From assembly GCA_964036665.1 (NCBI GenBank), contig OZ038533.1, forward strand, positions 15,806,575 to 15,870,574: a stretch of 64,000 bases of DNA, given 5' to 3'. Source of the DNA: Gordius sp. MW1 (Eukaryota > Nematomorpha > Gordioida > Gordea > Gordiidae). The position numbers and the translations under genes were made by a program. Positions 54,562 to 64,000 of the stretch are shown in pieces (the stretch's first letter is position 1; each line of letters begins with the position of its first letter). Under the pieces are notes generated by a model. It ran no database searches and had not been told where the DNA came from. It worked only from the letters and a program-made list of their open reading frames with translations.

Positions 54562-54742
54562 TGATACAATTGAGAAACTAATTTATTTGATAGTAAGTTA
54601 TATATGATACAGTTGGAAAAAGAACATGGCGAAATGGAAGTCAAACAAAAATGCGAAACGTTTAATCATCTCGTTTGGGAATTGATATTAAAATACAATA
54701 TTAAATTATATAACATAAAATACAATATTCAAATATATAACA
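54562..54742 (-). repeat. 5' LTR of the KLC-carrying element
   Basis: 181 bp, TG...CA on the element strand. It matches the 3' LTR except for about five substitutions and a 27-bp internal duplication (AAAATACAATATT repeated). It is joined directly to mid-gag sequence. Confidence 0.85.
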
Positions 54743-54747
54743 GTTAG

Positions 54748-55885
54748 CACAATGAGTACTCGCTGTTTGGTGCAATAATTTTAACAGTAGCATATAAAAA
54801 TGCTCGAGACCTCCTATAGAAGCAAAAAATGTATTGGTCAAAGCATATATCATACACAATTATTTGGAAATAAACCTCATTAGTTAAAAAAAAATCAAGG
54901 AAAGTTGAAATAAATTACTGGGTTGTTATAAATTTTAATGTATTTAATAAAGGATTAAAAAAACATTTTGTTTAATTTTAATATAGTTAGATTAAAATTA
55001 AGTACTTAATAAAAAAAATATATTTATAAATATACAAAATTAGAGTATTAACAAAAAATGTGAAGTAAATTATAGAACTCAGTAGGTCTCACACAACCCA
55101 ATTATCATTTTTAAAACAAACCTTTTAGTCCTTCATAACAATAACTAACTCTGCAGAAAATGCTGAACATTCTTGAATAATCTTATTAAAATGCTAAACT
55201 GTTTAAATAATATTTTCAATAAAAACTGAGCATATTTAAAAAAATATGTATATTTTTTTAAAAGATTACTGAACATTTTATCACATCCTTAAGATGTCAA
55301 TTTAACGTCTTAAGGATACGATTTAAAATGATTTGAAGGGAAATCAGGAATATATTGTAGGAATTGAGGAATAGAAATAAGGGGATATATCGGGCTGGGA
55401 AAGGATAAACTATATCGGGCCGTAAAAGGATAAACCTTGCCCCACCCCCCTCAAAAGGAGACTCACTTTTATTTATTTCTTTACATACTGTATATATATT
55501 TTATTGGCAATCAAATCACAGAATTAAATTAATGATTTAAAAATCAAACAACACTCGATACAGTACGTTGTGTATAAAATTCAATGATGCGTGTTCGTGT
55601 TGATCAATAATCATATATGGGGGGGGGGGGGAAGAAATAACAAACACGTATAAGCGCGTGGGGGGGGGAATTCACTCACACGTAAGTAAAATTAAATGTA
55701 AAGGAAAAGACGTGCATGAAAAGAGTGTATATTTCAGTATACCACACATTTTTTATAAAAAACTGAGAAAAATTACTAAGCATTATAAAATTTTTCATTG
55801 TGCATTTAAATAATACCCATAAAAAACAATTGTATGAGGAATCTCTGGACAATTTAATTAGTATTATATATTTATGAGTTGATAA
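54748..55885. other. intergenic with diverged CTTAGCA-type units and G tracts
   Basis: 54748-54815 matches 31998-32080 (GCATATAAAAATGCTC) and is a repeat fragment. From about 55150 to 55810 there are units such as ACTGAGCATATTT and TTACTAAGCATT around C and G tracts (55439, 55620, 55661), a weaker version of the 14229-16272 layout. No gene. Confidence 0.5.
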
Positions 55886-57380
55886 CCTATATATACATGA
55901 AAATCTAAGTCCCTTTATTTGAACTCTAATAACTTTTAGAGTTCTCAACCGATTGCCACCAAATTTGGCCAGATTATTGCCATAGCATTGTAGATGGTTT
56001 ATAGATATTTTTTATCAACCTGCGACAGCGGGAATCCTGTTTTTTGGAGTCCATACCGCCATCTAGCGGAATATTTATACTACGTTTTTTTTTACTTATT
56101 TATCGTTATGGTGCTACTTATTCTCTTAAAATCTTTTCCACGATAGCTTTATTTTTTTTATTTTTTACTCAACTACGCCCGTTTTTTCTACAATATATAA
56201 AGCTGTAACAAATAAATATTCTCGATACCGTAAAACATCACCATTTTCTTAAATAAATATAACGCGCGCTTTTAGAAGGATTCCCACGTTTCGTGCTTTT
56301 TTGCTATTTTTAATAAGTTCGGTAATTAATTATTATATTTATAAAAATGTAACTCCGTTTTCTTCGGCCTCTAATAACTCCAAAAGTTCTCGACCGATTG
56401 CCACCAAATTTGGTTAGATTATTGCCCTAGCATCCTAGATAGTTTATATATACTTTTTATCAACCTGCGACAGCCTTAACCCTGTTTTTTAGTAGTCTCT
56501 ACCGCCATCTAGAGGATTATTTATACTTGACTGGACCTTTCACGGAAGAAGATGTCCTCATACCACGGACCCCTTTAATTCCAACAGATATGCTCTTTGA
56601 ATTTAAAATTGCAATTTCCTTTCAAACTCGCATTTGCTTAAACCATTAACAAAGCTCAAGGCCAGTCCCTTGCAATTTGTGAAATCGATTTAGAAACAGA
56701 TTGTTTCTCACATAGACAATTATATGTTGCATGTTTGCCCGTCGGCAATCCACTAAATCTCTATATCTACACATAAAATAACATGACTAAGAATATTGTC
56801 TATCCCCCAGCATTATAGCAATTTGTTCCTTTCTAAGGCAGAAGTAAAGCTGAGAAGCATCTCTTACCCGAACCTACAACCCTCTTTATAACGCCTCACT
56901 GCTTTTCTGCATGAATAATTAAAGTGAGTATTATTTCTATTTATCCACTCATAACTTTTAGCAATTACCATTAAGCCCATTGATTTTACTCACGTAATCA
57001 CCTTTTAAATTCAATAATTTTATATTTATTTTAGCATTTCACCCCTTTTTATTATGCCAGAGTATTATAACCAAATTTGACAAGACATTCACAAGAAGCT
57101 ATAATACTGTACGTGTATTACCTTATTCTTCATAAGACCTATCTTTGATTTACCCTTTATCCATCAACTTTCCCTTGCAGGTTTTATTTTACTATTTACA
57201 TTATTTTTTACATTATAGTTTCAGCCAAAATCTGCAGCTCTTTATTACCCTTACATTATTATAAGCTATCTATATTTTATTTCATATATGACCCCATTTT
57301 AGATAAGTCTTATTAATAGGTTATACTTATTTAACCACTTAAGGACTAAGCCAAAGCAACGCTTGGCCGGGCACAACTAG
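55886..57380 (+). mobile_element. Helitron remnant H2
   Basis: The 5' end CCTATATATACATGAAAATC is followed by TAAGTCCC and GATTGCCACCAAATTTGG as in H1. The 3' end has the hairpin GCCAA...TTGGC and CTAG (57377-57380) before T. A second 5'-like end lies at about 56337. A piece of the helicase C-terminus remains. The bulk of Rep and helicase is deleted. Confidence 0.8.
56533..56775 (+). pseudogene. Helitron helicase C-terminal fragment (H2)
   Basis: It encodes DVLIPRTPL, a frame-broken FPFKLAF-like segment, TINKAQGQSLAICEIDLE and QLYVACLPVGNP, the last motifs of the Helitron Pif1-type helicase (family pattern TINKSQGQ...QLYVA.SR). A TAA follows in the ACATAAAATAA sequence. One or two single-base indels break the frame. 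Confidence 0.85.
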
Positions 57381-57566
57381 TTGATTAATATAATTTTACG
57401 TGTGAAAATTTACAGGTGCCCTATATTATTTATGTAAAATTGAAACTCCAATTAAAATATTATATTTATGGAGTAGATAAAATATACTATAGATGGCGCT
57501 ATTTATATTTATCTTAATCATTTTATTTGTATAAAGTTTTCATAAATTCTATTACAAATATGAGTC
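57381..57566. repeat. Helitron 3' flank shared by H2 and H3
   Basis: It matches 61712-61900 almost throughout (TTGATTAATATAATTTTACG ... AATATGAGTCT), which means more than the Helitron was duplicated. Confidence 0.8.
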
Positions 57567-58767
57567 TGTAGAAGATTAAATTTCTACTTTATTATAACCC
57601 AAAAGAAAAGTGATTCAAGTGAAAAAAATTTAGTTAAAACATCGCGTTTATATACACATCTGGCGAGGTTATAATAACGGTGAATTACAAGACATTCAAA
57701 TACTTGAATGCATTACTTTTATGAATAGGTTGCGTTGCGTTAATACTTGAAAGAGATTAGTTCTTGCATAGGTAACCAATGATCGCGTTGCTATATTCAA
57801 ATTTTTGCCAAGGTAACCATAAAAATCCCGTCCTATTTGCAAGGAGTGCTAAAAATGAAAGTTAGAATACTTAGTTGACCAATGTTTTAGTGTGCACTAG
57901 TGTTTGCTGGTGTGGTGACCGAGGTGTAAGTGATGATTGGGAGTTGATGTGTTATCCAATATAATAGTAGATTTGTCGGAGCAGACATATCTATTTTGGA
58001 AACGCATTCTTCCCTCAGTTCAATCGGTCAGTATTGGTTAGAACTTTGTTAGTAAGTGTTTGCTTTGTCCCGTCCTTGCTCGTTGCAATATGTCATGTGA
58101 TGTTGATTATTGTGCATATGTTTTGCAGTTGGGCCATTGACAGGGCAGTGGAACATTTTTACGTTCGGTAGTTGATGTTGTTGCTTGTGTAGAGGTGTAA
58201 TATGGTAACATGGTTTTCTTCGTATTAACAATCAGATAAGTAGGTGGTTTGTATCTTTCACAGCAGCCACATGTTTCGAATTTAGCATTAAGGTCGAAGT
58301 GTTTGTTGCAGCTTGATTGTATGCCGGATTGAAAAGATAATGCCCTATATCTGAATTGTTTAATTTTAACTAAGAAAAACCAAACACCATTACTCAAGGG
58401 ACTCTTATGGGGAAGAAAAATTATGTTTTTCCCGAAAGTCGGGGTCAATGTGGACCTGGGTTATAAATTTTTAAGGGGGAGGGAGAAAAAAAATTCCGCT
58501 CCCCCAAAAATGCGGGGTCACCAATTTGTTGCGTCTTGGATACCTATAAACTGTTAATAAATATAGTATTTTATTAAACAAGGAATCAATTAAGAACGAA
58601 TTGAATTTTAGTTAAAGCAACGCGTTTATATACACATCTGGCGAGGTTATAATAACGGTGAATTACAAATATGAATAAGTTGCGTTAATACTTGAAAGAG
58701 AAAGGTTTTTTGCGTAGGTAACCAATGATCGCGTTGCTATATTCAAATTTTTGCCAAGGTAACCATA
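57567..58767 (-). mobile_element. small non-autonomous LTR-type element
   Basis: Two direct repeats (57567-57821 and 58527-58767) share CGCGTTTATATACACATCTG, ACCAATGATCGCGTTGC and AAGGTAACCATA. AGTC flanks both sides (57563-57566 and 58768-58771). On the minus strand the right copy is followed by AAT and TGGTGACCCCGC, a primer-site-like sequence. AGGACGGGATTTT near 57825 could be a polypurine tract. The 0.7-kb interior codes for nothing recognisable. The two repeats are diverged at one end, so the boundaries are approximate. Confidence 0.6.
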
Positions 58768-58772
58768 AGTCT

Positions 58773-59075
58773 AATTATAATTTTCTTTATATAACGTATA
58801 AATATAATTTATTGCAACCTAATTTTTTCAAACTACAATAGATGAATATTTATTATAATATATTTTATATGCAATAGATTTGTGTTTTAAAGCAACATAT
58901 GATTATTACTATATACTCAGTTCTTGGAAGTAGTCAGGCGCCGTTAAATTATGATATTATATATAATTATATCATAAATATTAATTTTTACCTTTTATTT
59001 ATCGAATTCTAATGTTTTAAAATTTGTCAAATATATTATTTATCCTTATAACATGTGTAGAAAACTGAGAACTAA
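58773..59075. repeat. ~300-bp direct repeat, copy 1
   Basis: It matches 62967-63258 (CTTTATATAACG, ATAGATGAATATTTATTATA, CAGTTCTTGGAAGTA, and more). Copy 1 is followed directly by Helitron H3, copy 2 is not, so copy 2 serves as an empty-site reference. Confidence 0.8.
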
Positions 59076-59524
59076 AGTTTTTATATAAAAATCTAAACCC
59101 TTTTTTTGACGCTAATAACTTTTGGAGTTCTCAACCGATTGCCACCAAATTTTGCCAAATTATTGCCTTAGCATTGTAGATGGTTCATAAATATTTTTTA
59201 TCAACCTGCGACAGCGGGAATTCTTTTTTTTTGGAGTCCATACCGCTATCTAGCGGAATATTTATACTACGTTTTTTGTACTTATTTATTGTTATGGTGC
59301 TACTTATTGTCTTAAACTCTTTTCCACGATAGTTTTTTTTGTCTCAATTTTTTACTCAACTATGCCCGTTTTTTCTACACTATATAAAGCTATAACAAAT
59401 AAATATTCTCGATACCGTAAAACATCACCATTTTCTTAAATAAATATAACGCGCGCTTTTAGAAGGTTTCCCACGTTTCGTGCTTTTTTGCTATTTTTAA
59501 GAAGTTCAGTAATTAATTATTAAA

Positions 59525-60565
59525 CTCGGGCCTTCGGCCCTCGTGGGAAGGGGAAGAGGGGAATGGGAGTAGGGGAAGGGAAGGAGGCAAGGGAAGGGGG
59601 AACTCTTCTATACTCCGTATAAACGTAGCATATTTGCTATGCAATTTATGGGCGAGAAAGGTGAGAAGGGGCGAGAATGCCTATAGGGGGGTATTAAATG
59701 CAAAATAATTAGTTAATTAGTTATAAGCCCTTGTAGGGGAGGGCATAGGGTAATTATCAATGTTAACCAATAAAAACGAAAAATAAATTTCGATTTATTT
59801 GGCCAATGGTCATTTTTTTCAATGGTCAGTAGCCTGCGGACGATCAAAAAATCATATTATCAATGGTATTAACAAGAACAAAATATTAATTTAATTTAAA
59901 AAAAATAAAATTTTGCCCTCTCCGGGATTCTAACCCACATCAGTAGAGGCATAGGCCTTTTGTAGGGGCACAGGGACCCATATCAATAGAGGCATAGGCC
60001 CTTGTAGGGGAGGGCATAGGGTAATTATCAATGTTAACCAATTCAAAACGGAAAAAAGAAGTTCGATTTATTTGGCCAATGGTCATTTTTTCATTGGTCA
60101 GTAGCCAGCGGACGGCCAAAAAGTCATATCATCAATGTTATTAACAAGAACAATATATTAATTTAATTTAAAAAAAAAAAAAATTTGCCCTCTCCGGGAT
60201 TCGAACCCACATCAGTAAAGGCATCTGTTTACAAGCCGGCGCTATAACCCGTCACACCATGCTGGTTTTAAAATCGTAGAAGTTTTTATGTTATTTATAT
60301 AGATAATGAAATAATACCATAAATTGCATAGCAATTTAAAAGTTGTGTTTTATGTTTAGAAAATCAATATATTTCATCGGGACGGTTAAAAAGTCATATT
60401 ATCAATGGTATTAACAAGAACAAAATATTAATTTAATTTAAAAAAATAAAAAAAATTCGTCCCCTCCCTGGCTTGAACCCGACACCTCCAGGTCACAAAG
60501 CTGGCGCCAATAACTTGAAGGGTAACGGACAACGGACAATCAAAAACGAGCCCATAAATTGCATA
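59525..60565 (-). mobile_element. TIR element with tRNA-like modules
   Basis: Inserted into H3, where H2 shows the uninterrupted sequence. ATTTGCTATGCAATTTATGG (59628) and the inverted CCCATAAATTGCATAGCAAT (to 60565) form terminal repeats. A purine tract and CTCGGGCCTTCGGCCCTCG (59525-59545) extend the left side. On the minus strand it contains a tRNA-Thr-like module and a second tRNA-like 3' half (GGCGCCAGC...GGGTTCAAGCC, about 60462-60512), each followed by a T/A-rich tail, plus CCAATGG hairpins. No ORF of note. Confidence 0.7.
60187..60262 (-). repeat. tRNA-Thr(TGT)-like SINE module
   Basis: On the minus strand: GCATGGTGTGACGGGTTATA (A-box-like), CGCCGGCTTGTAAACAG (anticodon arm with TGT), then GTGGGTTCGAATCCCGG (perfect B box), followed by a T tract. 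Arms are incomplete for a functional tRNA. Diverged copies of the B-box end occur at 21821, 22136, 32290 and 59930. Confidence 0.65.
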
Positions 60566-60769
60566 GCAATTAATATATATAAAAATGTAACTCCGTTTTC
60601 TTCGGCCTCTAATAACTCCAAAAGTTCTCTACCGATTGCCACCAAATTTGGTCAGATTATTGCCCTAGCATCCTAGATAGTTTATATATACTTTTTATCA
60701 ACTGCGACAGCCTTAACCCTGTTTTTTGGTAGTCTCTACCGCCATTAGCGGATTATTTATACTTGACTG

Positions 60770-61016
60770 GACCTTTCACGGGAGAAGATGTCTTCATACC
60801 ACGGACCCCTTTAATTCCAACAGATATGCTTTTTGAATTTAAAAGATTGCTATTTCCTTTCAAACTCGCATTTGCTATAACCATTAACAAAGCTCAAGGC
60901 CAGTCCCTTGCAATTTGTGAATCGATTTAGAAACAGATTATTTCTCACATGGACAATTATATGTTGCATGTTCGCGCGTCGGCAATCCACTAAATCTCTA
61001 TCTACACATAAAATAA
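60770..61016 (+). pseudogene. Helitron helicase C-terminal fragment (H3)
   Basis: Same sequence as the H2 fragment at 56533-56775 (DVFIPRTPL, TINKAQGQSLAICE, LYVACSRVGNP-like end), with independent indels. Confidence 0.8.
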
Positions 61017-61181
61017 CATGACCAAAAATATTGTCTATCCCCCAGCATTATAGCAATTTGTTCCTTTCTAAGGCAGAAGTTAAGCTGCTGAACATCTCTT
61101 ACCCGAACCTACAACCCTCTTTATGACGCCTTATTACTTTTCTGCATGAATAATTAAAGTTAGTATTATTTCTATTTATCC

Positions 61182-61260
61182 CTACGCGACTCAGATGGAA
61201 GAGGCTGCTGAAAACTTACCCCACGTCTGTGGGATTTTCAACACTATAAAGAAGAAGAAG
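61182..61260 (+). mobile_element. 79-bp retrotransposed insertion with (AAG)n tail
   Basis: It is flanked by 14-bp duplications ATTTCTATTTATCC (61168-61181 and 61261-61274). The sequence ends ACTATAAAGAAGAAGAAG. H2 has the empty site near 56930. This is a very short 5'-truncated non-LTR (LINE or SINE) copy. Confidence 0.85.
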
Positions 61261-61711
61261 ATTTCTATTTATCCACTCATAACTTTTAGCAATTACCATT
61301 AAAGCCCATTGATTTTACTCGCGTATAATCACCTTTTAAATTCTATAATTTTATATTTATTTTAGCATTTCTCCCCTTTTTATTACGCCAGAGTATTATA
61401 ACCAAATTTGACGAGACATTCACATGAAGCTATAATACTGTACGTGTATTACCTTATTCTTCATAAGACCTATCTTTGATTTACCCTTTATCCATCAACT
61501 TTCCCTTGCAGGTTTTATTTTACTATTTACATTATTTTTTACATTATAGTTTCAGCCAAAATCTACAGCTCTTTATTACCCATACATTATTATAAGCCAT
61601 TTATATTTTATTTCATATATGACCCCATTTTAGATAAGTCTTATTAATAGGTTATACTTATTTAACCACTTAAGGACTGAGCCAAAGCAACGCTTGGCCG
61701 GTCACAGCTAG

Positions 61712-61900
61712 TTGATTAATATAATTTTACGTGTGAAAATTTACAGGTGCCCTATATAATTTATGTAAAATCGTAACTTCAATTAAAAGAATACATTAAT
61801 GGCGTAAATAAAATATACTATAGATGGCGCTATTTCTATATTTATCTTAATCATTTTATTTGTATAAAGTTTTCATAAATTCAATTACAAATATGAGTCT
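61712..61900. repeat. Helitron 3' flank, copy after H3
   Basis: Copy of 57381-57566 with minor differences. Confidence 0.8.
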
Positions 61901-62966
61901 AGCTTTCTAAAGGATGGATTATCCACAATTGAAAGAGGCTGAATTGTGTTGATGACATAATTCACCAAGGCTTCTTCCCGACTTACCTCTTTAGTAAAGT
62001 TTACGATATTCTGGGTAGATTTATCTAAGACTTTCTTTTTCTTATTGTCATCTTTTATATTTTCTAAAGAGGTCCTTTGAAATCTCTATCAATTTTTTAT
62101 AATATAAATAACAAGATAACCTTTAGATGCCTAGTCAAATTGAAACAAGATCTAGAAGAAGTCTTGAGTTGGGCATTGCATAAAAGACATTGCACCTCAA
62201 AATTAAGTGTATTGATGATTATCTTTAAGTTTAAACATATTAGCATATTTTGGAAATGGAAAAATTTTTATTGTGCTTGCTATAATGCTTGATTCTTCTA
62301 TTTCCATAACTCACTATCATATTAAAAAAGTGTTATATATATACAAGCAGTGAGAAAAGAAAAGAGTAAAAAATTGGATAAGGAGTACTATGCCAACCAA
62401 TACAATAAATAATATAAATTATTAACTAATTTAATATATTTTAATGAAAATTAATTGTAATTAGATCATTATATGTGATTAAACTTACGATAGCAAAGAT
62501 AGGTTTAAAAGTGTTTGAAATATTAAGATAGTAACGGGAGATGAAAATATTCCAAAAAACGCATTATTTAAATATTTTATTGTAATTCTTTAATCAAATT
62601 ACCTATCTGTGTTTTTAACCTTCTAATCTTATTAACCTTCAACTTCAATCGTATTAGATTTCCCGCCTTGTTATCTTCTCCACCAGGAACATTGATGTAT
62701 GTTATATATAGTAAATCAGTAGAAATTTAATTTGTGAAATATGCGATATAATTTTCGAATAAATTAATAAATTGTAAAACTCTTAATGTGCGCAAAACAG
62801 GAGCGCAATTGCGCACCCGCACCGACTTAATCAGGTGCGCGCACCCGCACTCGCTTCGTTATAATAAAGTGCGCGCACCAGCACGTCGCACCGCAAATCC
62901 GGTGCGCGCATCCGGTGCGCGCATCCGGTGCGCGCTCTTGATGTGCGCGCTCCTTAACAACTCTGT
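61901..62966. other. intergenic with GTGCGCGC-rich patch at 62785-62955
   Basis: No gene. 62785-62955 is a GC-rich array of GTGCGCGCATCCG/CACCCGCACC motifs with inverted symmetry around AT-rich spacers, resembling the subterminal arrays of the hAT-type elements here. The frame through it is a by-product. Confidence 0.45.
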
Positions 62967-63258
62967 AATTTTCTTTATATAACGTTTAAATATAATTTAC
63001 TTCTCATTGCAACCTAATTTTGTTCAAACTACAATAGATGAATATTTATTATAATATATTTTATATGTAATAGATTTGTGTTTAAAGCAACATATGATTA
63101 TTATTACTATATACTCAGTTCTTGGAAGTAATCATGCCGCCGTTAAATTATTATATTATATATAATTATATCATGAATATTAATTTTTACCTAAATATAT
63201 TATTTATCCTTATAACATCTGACGAAAATAAATAAATTTTCCGGAAAATTGAGAACTT
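62967..63258. repeat. ~300-bp direct repeat, copy 2 (empty-site paralogue)
   Basis: See 58773-59075. It continues GAGAACTTAAATTTTATAAA where copy 1 enters Helitron H3. Confidence 0.8.
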
Positions 63259-63456
63259 AAATTTTATAAAAAAATCGCCATTTTATAAAATAGGGTTTTA
63301 ATAAAATGCGAAAATAAAAATATATAATAGGTCACGTGGGCCATATTAACATTCGAATCGAAGATTTGGGTTATGGCTTCAAATACACACCATGCACTTG
63401 ATTTAAAATTATTTATATAATATTTATTATATAATTTGTGGTATGTGTATTGAGAT

Positions 63457-64000
63457 TAGAGGTGTGCACGGATCAAATTTTTTTGATCCAATCCGAGGGG
63501 TTTTTAAAAAATTTTATATCCATCCGATCCGATCCGATTTTGTAAAATCTAAATCCGATCCGATCCGAGTTTTTTAAAATCTAAATACGATCCGATTCGA
63601 TCCAAAATTTTTAAATTAAAATTTTACGAACAGAACTTTTTATTGATGATTAAATTCAAAATACATGAAAATAAGGTATAGCAATTTTAATAGACCTGAA
63701 ATAAATATAAAATTTTATTTGACTAATTCCATATTATCATATAAAAATAATAAAAAATCCAAATCTTCTGGTTTAATGCGGGGAAAGGAGCTACGCGTCT
63801 GCTTTAAGGAAAGGGGAGATTGTGATTGATAATTTTCGGAGTTGAGTTGAGATAGAAAGAGATGCGTGTGCTAAAAAGGAAACGGGAGATGCTGATTTAT
63901 CATTGACACTAGCTCCTTTCTCGCCAAACAAGAAAGTTTAGCTAGGGAAAAACGCTAGGGAAATACTGATAAAAATATATTAGGGTAAGTAAGGTGAGAG
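63457..64000 (+). mobile_element. hAT-type element, left end (truncated by window)
   Basis: It starts TAGAGGTGTGCACGGATC and continues with reiterated GATCCGATCCGA motifs to about 63605, the same design as the other hAT ends in this window. No right end is seen before the window stops. Confidence 0.55.

Larger units (their letters stand above)
52853..54742 (-). mobile_element. LTR retrotransposon carrying a kinesin light chain fragment
   Basis: A 1,890-bp minus-strand element flanked by GTTAG (52848-52852 and 54743-54747). LTRs are 52853-53006 (3') and 54562-54742 (5'). A polypurine tract (minus strand AAAGGGAGGAGA, about 53009-53020) abuts the 3' LTR. Element-sense order: LTR, C-terminal gag with zinc knuckles, protease, kinesin light chain fragment, integrase C-terminal GPY/F-type module, PPT, LTR. 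Most of gag, RT, RNase H and the integrase core are gone. The LTRs differ at about five positions plus a 27-bp duplication in the 5' copy. Confidence 0.88.
59080..61711 (+). mobile_element. Helitron remnant H3, with nested insertions
   Basis: The 5' end TTATATAAAAATCTAAACCC and following sequence parallel H2. The 3' hairpin and CTAG lie at 61708-61711. Compared with H2 it has an insertion of about 1,040 bp (59525-60565) and a 79-bp insertion (61182-61260). It keeps the same helicase C-terminal scrap. Confidence 0.8.

Noticed and set aside
58049-58448. Cysteine- and histidine-containing minus-strand frames as a Gag
   Set aside because: No zinc knuckle spacing and no Gag motif; only the LTR-like repeats around them are supported.
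62788-62982. Arginine- and alanine-rich 64-codon frame
   Set aside because: It translates the GTGCGCGC repeat patch.

Overview
This window looks like a piece of an AT-rich, transposon-rich animal genome. Three gene products are animal-type: a Frizzled receptor of the Fz5/8 kind, a TANGO6/RTP1-type protein, and a captured fragment of kinesin light chain. There is also tRNA-Sec-derived sequence and a mix of Helitron, hAT, piggyBac, Ty3/gypsy and non-LTR elements. I cannot name the species or phylum.

Only two ordinary protein-coding genes are convincing. One is frizzled (minus strand, 1245-3440), with its cysteine-rich domain, 7TM region and KTxxxW motif in a single uninterrupted ORF. The other is a 901-residue TANGO6-like gene (plus strand, 43436-46141). 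A cluster of short exon-like blocks at 34.9-37.0 kb may be a third, decayed, unrecognised gene.

Almost everything else is mobile DNA, often nested. Left part: small hAT-type and G-rich MITEs (4.0-9.4 kb), a 5'-truncated non-LTR retrotransposon with 15-bp target duplications (10591-12794) carrying a near-perfect hairpin palindrome, a 2-kb foldback structure of CTTAGCA arrays around G/C tracts (14.2-16.3 kb), and an internally deleted Helitron (16.3-21.0 kb) whose Rep ORF is split by a hAT MITE with an 8-bp target duplication. Middle: composite repeats with tRNA-like modules, a full-length but frameshifted Ty3/gypsy element with 5-bp target duplications (27058-31485), and a decayed piggyBac transposase.

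Two regions stand out. At 39506-43106 the piggyBac sequence is interrupted by a 3.6-kb block flanked by GTGTG duplications. It contains five complete or partial LTRs in mixed orientation, joined to extended copies of the 3' part of tRNA-Sec (and once of tRNA-Leu-CAA). It reads like the product of aberrant reverse transcription and integration primed by tRNA-Sec. At 52853-54742 a small LTR element (TSD GTTAG, LTRs, polypurine tract) carries, between its gag-protease part and its integrase C-terminus, an intronless piece of a kinesin light chain gene in sense orientation: a captured host gene.

The right end (55.9-61.9 kb) holds two related Helitron remnants in tandem with shared flanks, one interrupted by a TIR element containing tRNA-like modules, plus a small LTR-type element. 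The last 540 bp begin another hAT-type terminus that runs off the window.
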